A DNA stretch of 28,854 bases from an uncultured Lachnospiraceae bacterium (GCA_910588565.1 CAJUPF010000043.1:1-28854), one strand, 5' to 3'; shown: positions 16,877 through 25,268, counted from the first letter of the stretch. The notes: generated from the letters alone by a model not told the origin. Numbers and translations: made by a program.

Positions 16877-16915
16877 AAAAGCGTACCACAGACTGTCAAA
16901 TGTGGTACGCTTTTT
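16876..16915. terminator. Bidirectional intrinsic terminator
   Basis: Perfect 15-nt arms 16876-16890 and 16901-16915 (GCGTACCACA/TGTGGTACGC flanked by A5 and T5) with a 10-nt loop. It separates the restriction fragment from the converging minus-strand DUF5050 gene. Confidence 0.9.
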
Positions 16916-16928
16916 AAAAAGCCGTTAT

Positions 16929-17936
16929 TTAAGGCAAAAATACAGAAACGCTTCCCATTCCGCCAACAGGTGTCATATAAACGGTATCTTCATTGCCTGC
17001 TTCACTGAAATATACATATTGGGAGGTTACGTTGATATTTTTATAATTGCCTTCTGCGATGACGCGTACATTGCTGCCGTCCGTATTCATGCAGCAGAGA
17101 GCGGCATCGCCGTTTGAGCTGTTTCGCTGATAATAAATCGTATCTCCATAGACATTGTAACATTCCATCCGGTCGCTGCTCAGTTTGACTGGCGCAGAAT
17201 CATTGCGGCCCAATTTACAGAGGGCGTAATTTTGTTCGCAGTCTAAAAAGTAGATGGTATCGTTATCCGCCGCCGGCATCCAGAAATTGCCCTGCAGAAT
17301 CGTGTAGGCAGAGCCGGTTGCCGTATCCATCTGGTAGATATTGTGATCCTGTTCTAAACCGTTATAATATAAGTATTGTCCGTTGGCAGAGCAGGTGAAG
17401 TAAGGATTGGTATCCACCTGTTCTTTTTCAGAGCCGTCTATCTTGATGCGGTAAAGTGTGGAAGAAGTCTCCGTATCATAGTGTATGTAATAGAGATAAT
17501 TACCGACCAGTGACGCATAGATGGAAGGCGCCGTATCCAATACATGCACTTTGTTGGTTCTTAAATCATAACGGCACAGGCTGTTGGTGTAAACATGCAA
17601 AAAGGCAAATTCTTCATCTGCGCCAAGATTGTTACGGACATAGTATACATAATTGTCGTCTGCATTGATAAAAGACGCAATATCGTTGTACAGTTTTTTG
17701 AGATTGCCTCCGTTCTGATCCATGGAATAGAGATAATGGTTATCAGAGGGATTGCTGAAATAAATCGTGCCGTTATGTTCACAAAAAACACCGTTATTGT
17801 AAAGATTGCCGGGCGTATTGCCGTTGACATAGGTATCGTTGAAAATCGTTCTGGTGGATAAATATGCATAGATTCCGCAGCCAGCAGCTATTATAAGTAT
17901 TATACATACAATCAGAACTCGTCGTATGGTTTTCAT
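16929..17936 (-). CDS. Membrane-anchored DUF5050 beta-propeller protein
   Basis: A 335-residue protein with one amino-terminal membrane helix (~7-26) and an extracellular domain of repeated blades. Units of the type GTIYFSNPSDNHYLYSMDQN, YLYYIHYDT...LYRIKIDG, QYLYYNGL...IYQMD and YVYFSEAG recur about every 40-45 residues. This is typical of DUF5050/TolB-like propellers common in Clostridia and of unknown function. The frame extends upstream to 18023 through the promoter region. The real start is ATG 17936, with an AGGAGG-containing Shine-Dalgarno at 17948-17953 and the signal-anchor directly after it. It is a single-gene unit with its own promoter and terminator. Confidence 0.85.
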   Translation of the reverse strand: MKTIRRVLIVCIILIIAAGCGIYAYLSTRTIFNDTYVNGNTPGNLYNNGVFCEHNGTIYFSNPSDNHYLYSMDQNGGNLKKLYNDIASFINADDNYVYYVRNNLGADEEFAFLHVYTNSLCRYDLRTNKVHVLDTAPSIYASLVGNYLYYIHYDTETSSTLYRIKIDGSEKEQVDTNPYFTCSANGQYLYYNGLEQDHNIYQMDTATGSAYTILQGNFWMPAADNDTIYFLDCEQNYALCKLGRNDSAPVKLSSDRMECYNVYGDTIYYQRNSSNGDAALCCMNTDGSNVRVIAEGNYKNINVTSQYVYFSEAGNEDTVYMTPVGGMGSVSVFLP

Positions 17937-17973
17937 ATAGTTCTTCTCCTCCTGTTTATGTTTAAGTAACTTT

Positions 17974-18002
17974 ATTATAACTTTTATGGGCAGAAGTTTC
18001 AA
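17974..18002 (-). promoter_or_regulatory. Sigma-A type promoter for the DUF5050 gene
   Basis: On the minus strand: -35 TTGAAA (17997-18002), a 17-nt spacer, and -10 TATAAT (17974-17979), about 38 nt before the ATG. Confidence 0.8.
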
Positions 18003-18116
18003 GGGTATCTTGATCGTTACCACGACAAACGCATGGATATTTGTTGTGAAAAACTGACATGGGCGTAAAATGCAGCCGGCAGGGAAGATTCCATATAATC
18101 AGGCAGACAAAAGGCG

Positions 18117-18145
18117 TTGTATTATAGGTAAGAGGCGTGTATAAT
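18117..18145 (+). promoter_or_regulatory. Sigma-A type promoter for the Rpn-like gene
   Basis: -35 TTGTAT (18117-18122), a 17-nt spacer, and -10 TATAAT (18140-18145), about 60 nt before the GTG start. Another A/T-rich stretch follows immediately. Confidence 0.65.
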
Positions 18146-18204
18146 ATAAATATATAGTATACAGACGCGGTTGGCATAGCAAAGAGAACGAAAAGGAGAA
18201 AGAA

Positions 18205-19065
18205 GTGGAAGAAAAGAGTACAACAGGGCAGAAAACCAACTGGGAAGATCTTGGAATTTCCAATGATTTTCTATTTGGTAAGGTTATGCAGGATTCGGAA
18301 CTCTGTAAAGAATTGCTGCATAGGATACTTCCGGATTTAAAGATAGACCATATAGAATATCCGCAGCTCCAAAAAAGTATTAAGCCGGATATTGATGCAA
18401 AAAGCGTACGATTGGATGTTTATGTGCAGGATCAGAAGCAGACCGTATACGACATTGAAATGCAGGTGACTGATACAAAAGAATTGCCCAAAAGGACTAG
18501 ATATTATCAAAGCATGATTGATTTGCAGATGATAGATAAAGGAGAACATTATAAAAAATTAAATCCATGTTACATTATTTTTATTTGTACCTTTGATCTA
18601 TTTGGCAAAGGAAGGCATCTTTATACATTTGAAAATATTTGCCGGGAAGATAACGGGATTACTCTGGGTGACGGTACGACGAAACTTTTTTTAAATGCAG
18701 AAAGTGAAATGAGCGATGTCAGTAAAGAGTTAAAATCGTTTTTAGATTACGTGGCTGGTAAAGAGCCGGGGGATTCTTTTATCATGCAGTTAGAGAAAGC
18801 AGTAAAACAGGCAAAGAAAAATAGGGAATGGAGGCATGAGTATATGACATTGTTGATGCGGGATCAGGAAAATATCGAAAAAGGAATCGAAAAAGGAATC
18901 GAAAAAGGAATCGAAAAAGGAATCGAAAAAGGAATCGCAAAAGGGCAGGAAATGATGCTGGAATTGGTTCAGAAATTAGTGGAAGACGGCAGATATGACG
19001 ATATTTCCCAGTTAAAAAATAACCAGGATTATTGCCAGAAACTTTTGAAAGAATATGGGATATAA
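18205..19065 (+). CDS. Rpn/PD-(D/E)XK nuclease-family (transposase-like) protein
   Basis: A 286-residue protein of the Rpn family (often annotated PD-(D/E)XK nuclease family transposase), implicated in recombination-promoting DNA cleavage. The family start NDFLFGKVMQD is clear, followed by IKPDIDAKSVRLDVYV and VYDIEMQV, which supply the D...ExQ catalytic arrangement. Then come TRYYQSMIDLQMIDKGEHY and a helical C-terminus. Residues ~224-246 are a run of IEKG repeats encoded by a 12-bp tandem repeat, a hallmark of this family. The start is GTG 18205 with AAAAGGAG 6 nt upstream. It lies 38 nt upstream of pheA on the same strand. Whether it is an active nuclease is not shown. Confidence 0.85.
   Translation: MEEKSTTGQKTNWEDLGISNDFLFGKVMQDSELCKELLHRILPDLKIDHIEYPQLQKSIKPDIDAKSVRLDVYVQDQKQTVYDIEMQVTDTKELPKRTRYYQSMIDLQMIDKGEHYKKLNPCYIIFICTFDLFGKGRHLYTFENICREDNGITLGDGTTKLFLNAESEMSDVSKELKSFLDYVAGKEPGDSFIMQLEKAVKQAKKNREWRHEYMTLLMRDQENIEKGIEKGIEKGIEKGIEKGIAKGQEMMLELVQKLVEDGRYDDISQLKNNQDYCQKLLKEYGI
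18874..18945 (+). repeat. 12-bp tandem repeat, five perfect and one imperfect copies
   Basis: The unit ATCGAAAAAGGA repeats at 18874-18933 (five perfect copies), then an altered copy ATCGCAAAAGGG at 18934-18945. It is in frame and encodes (IEKG)5-IAKG inside the Rpn-like protein. As the unit is a multiple of three, copy-number changes would lengthen or shorten the helix without a frameshift. Confidence 0.95.
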
Positions 19066-19103
19066 AATCTTAGCTTAAATACTTGTCTTACGTGGAGGGA
19101 TAT

Positions 19104-20087
19104 ATGAGAGATATACAGGAGATTCGTGCAGATATAGCGTCGATTGATGAACAGATTATAGCTCTGAACAGAAAGCGGATGCAGCTGACGGAAGAAGTGG
19201 TGGAATACCGGCTTTCGGTGGGTAAGAAGATTTTTGACTTTACTCCGGTAGAAGAATTTGATTTCAGAAATGCAACTGTGGTGTTTCAGGGAGTTGAGGG
19301 TGCATACAGCCAGCAGGCGCTGCAGGAGTTTTTTGGAGCGGATACCGAAAGCTATCATGTAGATACCTGGCGGGAGGCTATGGAAGCCATTACCGGTGGC
19401 AAAGCGGATTATGCTGTGCTTCCGATTGAAAATTCCTCTGCGGGGATTGTGTCAGAGAACTTTGATTTGCTGGCGGAATATGACGCCTGTATTATCGGGG
19501 AGCAGATTATTAAGATTGATCACTGCCTGATTGGGCTAAAGGACACGGAGCTTTCAGATATTACAGATGTGTATTCCCATCCACAGGCTCTGATGCAGTG
19601 TTCCAGATATTTAAAAGAGCACAGCGGCTGGGAATTGCACAGCACAAAGAATACTGCGGGTTCTGCATTAAAAGTGCAGCAGGATCGCAAGAAAAACAAA
19701 GCGGCAATTGCGGCTAAAATCACGGCGGATCTGTACGATTTAAAAGCGCTGGCAGAAGGAATCCAGAACAATACGTCCAATTTTACCAAATTTATCATTG
19801 TAACCGGTAAAAAGATTTTTCGGAAAACTGCGAATAAGATCAGCCTTTGTTTTGAGATCCCCCGTGCCAATGAAAGCGGTTCTCTGTATTATACCCTTTC
19901 CCATCTGATCTATAATAACCTGAATATGAATAAAATCGAATCCAGGCCGATTCAGGGGAAAGCATGGGAGTACCGGTTTTTTATTGATATCGAAGGAAAT
20001 CTGACAGACGGAGCTGTGCAAAACGCGCTGAATGGGCTGGAAGATGTAACGGTGGATTTGCAGATTCTTGGAAACTATGAATCATAG
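19104..20087 (+). CDS. pheA: PheA: prephenate dehydratase with truncated chorismate mutase domain
   Basis: Phenylalanine synthesis. The dehydratase part (residues ~56-238) has FQGVEGAYSQQAL, VLPIENSSAGIVSENFDLL and YSHPQALMQCSRYL. The ACT regulatory domain (~240-325) has ESGSLYYTLSHLIYNNLN and the Phe-binding ESRP. The usual AroQ chorismate mutase domain is ~90 residues. Here only its first helix (IRADIASIDEQIIALNRKRM) remains, then KKIFD joins straight to the dehydratase, so mutase helices 2 and 3 are absent. Arg36 sits where a catalytic Lys is usual, and the dehydratase TRF motif reads TKF (Thr228-Lys229). The frame is open. TTG 19083 is possible, but ATG 19104 has GGAGG 5 nt upstream. It is probably co-transcribed with the Rpn-like gene. 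Confidence 0.88.
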   Translation: MRDIQEIRADIASIDEQIIALNRKRMQLTEEVVEYRLSVGKKIFDFTPVEEFDFRNATVVFQGVEGAYSQQALQEFFGADTESYHVDTWREAMEAITGGKADYAVLPIENSSAGIVSENFDLLAEYDACIIGEQIIKIDHCLIGLKDTELSDITDVYSHPQALMQCSRYLKEHSGWELHSTKNTAGSALKVQQDRKKNKAAIAAKITADLYDLKALAEGIQNNTSNFTKFIIVTGKKIFRKTANKISLCFEIPRANESGSLYYTLSHLIYNNLNMNKIESRPIQGKAWEYRFFIDIEGNLTDGAVQNALNGLEDVTVDLQILGNYES

Positions 20088-20240
20088 TATTTGTGATGCT
20101 GCCTGAACGGTTATAGGTGTTTTATAAGTAATATTTGTAGATTTGCAGGACAGCATTGCGGCTGGCGCTGCGTTTTTCCTCCTTATTCCGGCAAAGATAC
20201 AGGCAGGGAATGCCGCGCTGCAAAATGAAAAGGAGCGGAT

Positions 20241-21563
20241 ATGGGAATTACAGAAGAATTGATATTGTACAGACAGTTGGAATATGAAAGGCTTTTTGAG
20301 AATTTTACTGGCTTGCTGGAAGAAGGAATACCTACTATACCCGAAAAAGCGGGCGATAGCAGCAAAAAGGGTACAGACACAGGATTATATTATCAGTGCC
20401 TGCATGAGCTGGTAGAACTTGCGGCAAGTCATGGTTTTGAGGGCAATCTCTGGCATAATTTTCTGGCGTTTCTTTTGGTCAATCATGAAAATGCCTATAG
20501 TAAAGCCTGCGAAATCGGCGGGACGGCGGGAGAGACGTTACAGAAAGCCGCATTGCATGATTTCCGGATCTTTCGGAAATTGTTTGCCTTTGACCTTTCT
20601 GCGTTGAAGCTGGGCGATATGGCTGCGCCGGAGATTGATTTTATTGTGGATTACAGATGTATGTCCGGAGCCGGAACTATGTTCAACCGACGTATCCGGG
20701 ATATGATTTGTGTGCTTGCCGTCGAGTTAGGGCAGGCAAAGACAGCGGAAGAATTTCAGGAGATAATTACCAGGTTTTACCGTAATTTTGGCGTAGGCAG
20801 ATTTGGGCTGCATAAAGCGTTCCGCATTGAGCATGGGGAAACGGATATCGTGATTGCCCCGATTTCCAATATTGCGCATGTGAAGCTGGCGGATTTGGTG
20901 GGTTATGAAATTGCCAAAAAGAAGCTGACAGACAATACGGAAGCTTTTGTAAGCGGCAGGCAGGCGAATAACTGTCTGTTATATGGAGATGCGGGAACAG
21001 GCAAATCCAGCAGCATAAAGGCCATTGCGAATCAATATTATGACAGAGGCCTGCGTATTATTGAAGTATATAAGCATCAGTTTCAGGATCTGCATGATGT
21101 GATTGCCCAGATCAAAGACAGAGGGTATAAATTTATCCTGTATATGGACGATCTTTCTTTTGAGGATTTTGAAATTGAATACAAGTACTTAAAGGCCGTG
21201 ATTGAAGGAGGCCTTGAGAAAAAGCCGGATAATATCCTGATTTATGCGACTTCTAACCGCAGGCATCTGATTCGGGAAAAATTCTCAGACAAGGCGGAGC
21301 TTTCCGACGATCTGCACAATAACGATACGGTGCAGGAAAAGCTTTCTCTGGCAGCGAGATTTGGTATGCAGATTTATTTTGGCGCACCGGACAAAAAAGA
21401 ATATCTGCAGATTGTAAAAGCGCTTGCGGAGCAGCATTCCATAACGCTTAGGGAGGAGGAGCTTTTTGCGCAGGCGGGCCGATGGGAGCTGAACCATGGC
21501 GGCCGCTCCGGCAGGACGGCACAACAGTTTATCAACGATCTGCTGGGAAAAAAGCAGGATTAG
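20241..21563 (+). CDS. DUF815 AAA+ ATP-binding protein
   Basis: A 440-residue protein. The amino half is helical and unassigned. The carboxy half is a DUF815-type AAA module with Walker A YGDAGTGKSSS (Lys255), Walker B ILYMDDLSFE (Asp303/304), a sensor-1 like IYATSNRRHLIREKF, and an arginine-containing end (GGRSGRTAQQFINDLL). The role of the family is not established. ATG 20241 follows AAGGAG. A gap of only 18 nt to the Ppx-like gene and 11 nt from there to ppk suggest a three-gene unit, so a regulatory or remodelling link to polyphosphate metabolism is possible but inferred from position only. The 153-nt space upstream shows no promoter I would defend. Confidence 0.9.
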   Translation: MGITEELILYRQLEYERLFENFTGLLEEGIPTIPEKAGDSSKKGTDTGLYYQCLHELVELAASHGFEGNLWHNFLAFLLVNHENAYSKACEIGGTAGETLQKAALHDFRIFRKLFAFDLSALKLGDMAAPEIDFIVDYRCMSGAGTMFNRRIRDMICVLAVELGQAKTAEEFQEIITRFYRNFGVGRFGLHKAFRIEHGETDIVIAPISNIAHVKLADLVGYEIAKKKLTDNTEAFVSGRQANNCLLYGDAGTGKSSSIKAIANQYYDRGLRIIEVYKHQFQDLHDVIAQIKDRGYKFILYMDDLSFEDFEIEYKYLKAVIEGGLEKKPDNILIYATSNRRHLIREKFSDKAELSDDLHNNDTVQEKLSLAARFGMQIYFGAPDKKEYLQIVKALAEQHSITLREEELFAQAGRWELNHGGRSGRTAQQFINDLLGKKQD

Positions 21564-21581
21564 AAAGGGGGAGGTTTTACA

Positions 21582-23114
21582 ATGAAGATTACAACATTTG
21601 CAGCGATTTACATCGGTTCCTATGAAGTGAGCCTGAAAATTTTTGAATTGCCGCCAAAAAAGCCGATCCGGGAAATTGACCATGTAAGAGCCAGGCTGGA
21701 AATCGGAAAAGACGCTTACCTGAAAGGATATATCGGTTTTGAACTGATGGAAGAACTGGGGAATATCCTGTTAGAGTACAAAAAGATTATGGACGGATAT
21801 AAAGCAGACAGTTATACAGCTTATGCGGGGGGCGGATTCCGTGCGATCAAAAATGTTCTGTTTGTGCTGGATCAGCTCTATATGCGCACCGGCATCCAGG
21901 TACATGTGCCAAGCAATTCGGAGCATCGCTTTATCGGTTATAAAGCGGTGGCATTTCAGCCGGAGTTTGATGAAATGACCAGACAGGGAGCCGCTGTTGT
22001 AAACGTAGGCGGCGGAAATCTGCAGGTGACTTTATTTGCAGATGGCAAGGTTGTCACGACACAGCATATGATACTGGGGAGTATGCGCTTACGGGAGCAG
22101 CTTTCTTCCATCCAGAATCTGGTAGCCCATTATGAGAATCAGATCGAAGTATTGATCAATAAGAATCTGGAAGTGTTCAAATCTATTTATATGAAAGAGC
22201 ACAAACCGAAGCATCTGATTTTTATGGGCGATTATGTAATGGAGCTGATGAAGAAAATCGATAAAAAAGGCAACGGCCTGGTGAGTACAGAGAAATTTAT
22301 CAAAGCCATGCGCAAGCTGTACAAGAAAAATGTGGCGCAGATTGCAACGGAACTGGATTTATTTAATGAGAATGATCCCCTGTTGATTCCTTATATTGTG
22401 CTGTATACCAGAATTTCAGAAGAGCTGAATACCGAGGAAATCTGGGCGCCGGGAATTGGCGTTATGGAAGGTATGGCATACGATTATGCGGAACAGAACC
22501 GGATTTTAAAGCCGCCGCATAATTTTGAAGAAGATATTATATCCGCCGCAAGGCAGCTCTCAAAACGGTACGAAGGATTTTCTCCGCATATCGATGCGCT
22601 GACGAAGACGTCTGCGCTGGTATTTGACGCGATGAAAAAAGTGCATGGCATGGGAAAACGGGAGCGGATACTAATAGAAACGGCGGCAATTCTTCATGAC
22701 TGCGGCAAATACATTAGCCTGGTTCACAGCTCGGAATGTGCATATAATATTATTTTAAATTCAGAAATTATCGGATTAAAGCATTTGGAACGGCAGATTG
22801 TGGCGTGTGTGGTATTATATAACAAACAGCCAATGCCGGATTATGATGAATTAAAAGACAGGCTGGATCGTGAAAGCTATATGACTGTGGCAAAACTTGC
22901 GGCGATTCTTCGGGTTTCCAACGCATTAGACCGAAGCCATAAACAGAAATTCAAGAATGTCAGAGCCGTAATCCGTGGAAAACAGCTGGTAATCTCAGTG
23001 GACAGTGTGGACGATATGCTGCTGGAGAAAAATCTGTTTGCCGCTAAAGCAGAGCTATTTGAACGGGTATTTGGCATCGAACCCGTCATTCGGGAAAAAC
23101 GTGTGTATAATTAG
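21582..23114 (+). CDS. ppx: Ppx/GppA-family protein with HD domain, altered active site
   Basis: A 510-residue protein with an ASKHA phosphatase-type part (~1-310) and a C-terminal HD domain (~325-510, AAILHDCGKYISLVHSSE with His372-Asp373). Family members hydrolyse polyphosphate or pppGpp. The catalytic Glu is kept in PSNSEHRFIGYKA. However, the first phosphate motif, normally DxGSNS-like, reads AIYIGSYE (Asp to Tyr), and the second, normally DIGGGS(T)E-like, reads VNVGGGNLQVT (Asp to Asn, Ser to Asn, Glu to Gln). Activity may therefore be reduced or changed, while the HD catalytic pair is present. A strong ribosome binding site (GGGGGAGG) precedes the ATG. It is coupled with ppk 11 nt downstream. 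Confidence 0.85.
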   Translation: MKITTFAAIYIGSYEVSLKIFELPPKKPIREIDHVRARLEIGKDAYLKGYIGFELMEELGNILLEYKKIMDGYKADSYTAYAGGGFRAIKNVLFVLDQLYMRTGIQVHVPSNSEHRFIGYKAVAFQPEFDEMTRQGAAVVNVGGGNLQVTLFADGKVVTTQHMILGSMRLREQLSSIQNLVAHYENQIEVLINKNLEVFKSIYMKEHKPKHLIFMGDYVMELMKKIDKKGNGLVSTEKFIKAMRKLYKKNVAQIATELDLFNENDPLLIPYIVLYTRISEELNTEEIWAPGIGVMEGMAYDYAEQNRILKPPHNFEEDIISAARQLSKRYEGFSPHIDALTKTSALVFDAMKKVHGMGKRERILIETAAILHDCGKYISLVHSSECAYNIILNSEIIGLKHLERQIVACVVLYNKQPMPDYDELKDRLDRESYMTVAKLAAILRVSNALDRSHKQKFKNVRAVIRGKQLVISVDSVDDMLLEKNLFAAKAELFERVFGIEPVIREKRVYN

Positions 23115-23125
23115 AGGTGATTACA

Positions 23126-25252
23126 ATGGAAAAAGAAAAATTTTTTACAAATTCGGAAAACTATGAAAACAGGGAATTAAGCTGGCTGAAATTTAACAGC
23201 CGGGTACTAAATGAGGCAAGGGATAAAACCATTCCCCTATTAGAGCGGCTGAAATTTGTGGGGATCACTTCTTCCAATCTGGATGAGTTTTTTATGGTGC
23301 GGGTAGCGTCGCTAAAAGATATGGTGCATGCAGGCTATAAGAAAAAAGATATTGCCGGCATGACAGCCACAGAGCAGTTAGAAGCAATTAATACGAATAC
23401 AAGGGCGCTTGTAGACGTCCAGTATTCCACCTACAACCGTTCTCTGCTTCCGCTGCTCAAGGCGCAGAATATCCTGATTCTGGATGCATACGAGGATTTG
23501 AATGAAGCGCAGGCGGAATTTGTGGATAAATATTTTATGGATATGGTGTATCCAGTACTGACGCCTATGGCAATGGACGCTTCCAGGCCGTTTCCGCTGA
23601 TTCGGAATAAGACGTTAAATATCGCGGCGCTGATCAAAGGGAAGGGATCCGGGAAAGATATTGAATTTGCCACTGTACAGGTGCCGTCTGTTCTGCCAAG
23701 GCTGGTAGAGATTCCTTCCGGACAAGAAGGCGGCAGGACGTTTTTGCTGTTAGAGCAGGTGATTGAGCGCAATATTTCCAAGCTTTTTTTGAATTTCAAA
23801 GTGGTCTGCGCGTTTCCTTACCGGATTATGCGTAATGCGGATCTGCCTATTGATGAAGATGAAGCTGCGGATTTGCTGAAAGAGATTCAAAAGCAGCTGA
23901 AAAAAAGGCAGTGGGGAGAAGTAATCCGGTTAGAAGTGGAAGATGGGATTGATGCAAAACTGCTCTCTATTCTGAAAAGAGAATTAAATATTGCAGATGC
24001 GGACATTTATAAAATCGGCGGGCCGATTGATCTGACATTTGTTATGAAATTGTATGGCTTAGAGGACTGTGACAATTTGCGTTATAAGAAATATGAACCC
24101 CAGAGGGTCCCGCAGATTGAACCGGGAGAGGATATTTTCTCTGCGATCCGAAATGGGGATATTCTGCTGCATCATCCGTACCAGACGTTTGATCCGGTAG
24201 TGGATTTTATCCGGCAGGCCTCTGCAGATCCGGATGTTCTGGCTATCAAACAGACCCTTTACCGTGTCAGCGGAAATTCTCCGATTATCGCTTCTTTGGC
24301 ACAGGCGGCGGAAAACGGCAAGCAGGTATCCGTTCTGGTGGAATTAAAGGCTCGTTTTGATGAGGAGCATAATATTGTCTGGGCCAAGAAACTAGAGCAG
24401 GCGGGCTGCCATGTTATTTACGGCCTGGTGGGCTTAAAGACACACAGCAAAATTGCCCTTGTTGTCCGCAGGGAAGATGAGGGTATCCGCAGGTATGTTC
24501 ACCTTGGCACTGGTAATTACAACGATTCTACAGCAAAGCTCTATACGGACTGTGGTATTTTTACCTGTTCGGAAGCAATTGGAGAGGACGCGACGGCTGT
24601 TTTTAACATGCTTTCCGGCTATTCGGAGCCGCTTTCCTGGAATCGCCTGATTGTAGCGCCAATCTGGCTTAGAAAGAAGTTTTTGAAATTAATCAACCGG
24701 GAAGCAAAGCATGCCAGGGAGGGAAAGGAAGGCCGGATTATTGCCAAAATGAATTCCCTTTGCGATAAAGATATTATTACTGCGTTATATGAGGCGTCAG
24801 CGGCAGGCGTTCAGATTGATCTTGTGGTGCGGGGAATCTGCTGTCTTAAGGTTGGCATACCGGGAGTCAGCGAACATATCCGGGTTCGTTCTATTGTAGG
24901 GAATTTTTTAGAGCACAGCAGGATTTTCTGGTTCTATAATGACGGCCAGCCCGAGACGTATATGGGAAGCGCTGACTGGATGCCCAGAAATCTGGATCGG
25001 CGGGTGGAAATCCTGTTTCCGGTAGAGGATGAAGAGATTCAGAAGCGTGTGTTCCATATCTTAGAGGTAGAACTGGCGGATAATGTCAAGGCGCATATTT
25101 TGAATCAGGATGGCGTATATGAAAAAATCGATAAGAGAGGAAAGGTTCTGGTGGATTCCCAGAATCAGTTCTGCAAAGAGGCAAAAATAAAAGAGCCAAA
25201 AGAGAAAGGCGCGTACCAGGGCCGGGTGTTTATTCCGGCGGAACCTGTGTAG
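23126..25252 (+). CDS. ppk1: Polyphosphate kinase 1
   Basis: Membrane-associated enzyme that makes inorganic polyphosphate from ATP. The 708 residues show all Ppk1 regions: amino domain ENRELSWLKFNSRVLNEA; the nucleotide region AIKQTLYRVSGNSPI and ELKARFDEEHNIVWAKKLE; the autophosphorylated His in GLKTHSKIALVVRRE; YVHLGTGNYNDSTAKLYTD; and the second conserved His in LEHSRIFWFYNDG with MGSADWMPRNLDRRVE. The frame reaches GTG 23117, but ATG 23126 follows AGAGGTGAT, close to the 16S-complementary sequence, and matches the family start. It lies directly downstream of the Ppx-like gene. No damage is seen. Confidence 0.96.
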   Translation: MEKEKFFTNSENYENRELSWLKFNSRVLNEARDKTIPLLERLKFVGITSSNLDEFFMVRVASLKDMVHAGYKKKDIAGMTATEQLEAINTNTRALVDVQYSTYNRSLLPLLKAQNILILDAYEDLNEAQAEFVDKYFMDMVYPVLTPMAMDASRPFPLIRNKTLNIAALIKGKGSGKDIEFATVQVPSVLPRLVEIPSGQEGGRTFLLLEQVIERNISKLFLNFKVVCAFPYRIMRNADLPIDEDEAADLLKEIQKQLKKRQWGEVIRLEVEDGIDAKLLSILKRELNIADADIYKIGGPIDLTFVMKLYGLEDCDNLRYKKYEPQRVPQIEPGEDIFSAIRNGDILLHHPYQTFDPVVDFIRQASADPDVLAIKQTLYRVSGNSPIIASLAQAAENGKQVSVLVELKARFDEEHNIVWAKKLEQAGCHVIYGLVGLKTHSKIALVVRREDEGIRRYVHLGTGNYNDSTAKLYTDCGIFTCSEAIGEDATAVFNMLSGYSEPLSWNRLIVAPIWLRKKFLKLINREAKHAREGKEGRIIAKMNSLCDKDIITALYEASAAGVQIDLVVRGICCLKVGIPGVSEHIRVRSIVGNFLEHSRIFWFYNDGQPETYMGSADWMPRNLDRRVEILFPVEDEEIQKRVFHILEVELADNVKAHILNQDGVYEKIDKRGKVLVDSQNQFCKEAKIKEPKEKGAYQGRVFIPAEPV

Positions 25253-25268
25253 CCGGTTTTGGCTTTTG

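Noticed and set aside
17937..18023. Upstream extension of the DUF5050 frame
   Set aside because: It crosses a consensus promoter and a Shine-Dalgarno sequence that fit ATG 17936.
18874..18945. Short regular repeats as a possible CRISPR array
   Set aside because: The units are 12 bp, contiguous without spacers and inside a coding frame.
20088..20240. Possible regulatory stem (ATGCTG near 20097 with CAGCAT near 20151)
   Set aside because: Short imperfect arms at long distance, no T-run, and no promoter or known riboswitch features.
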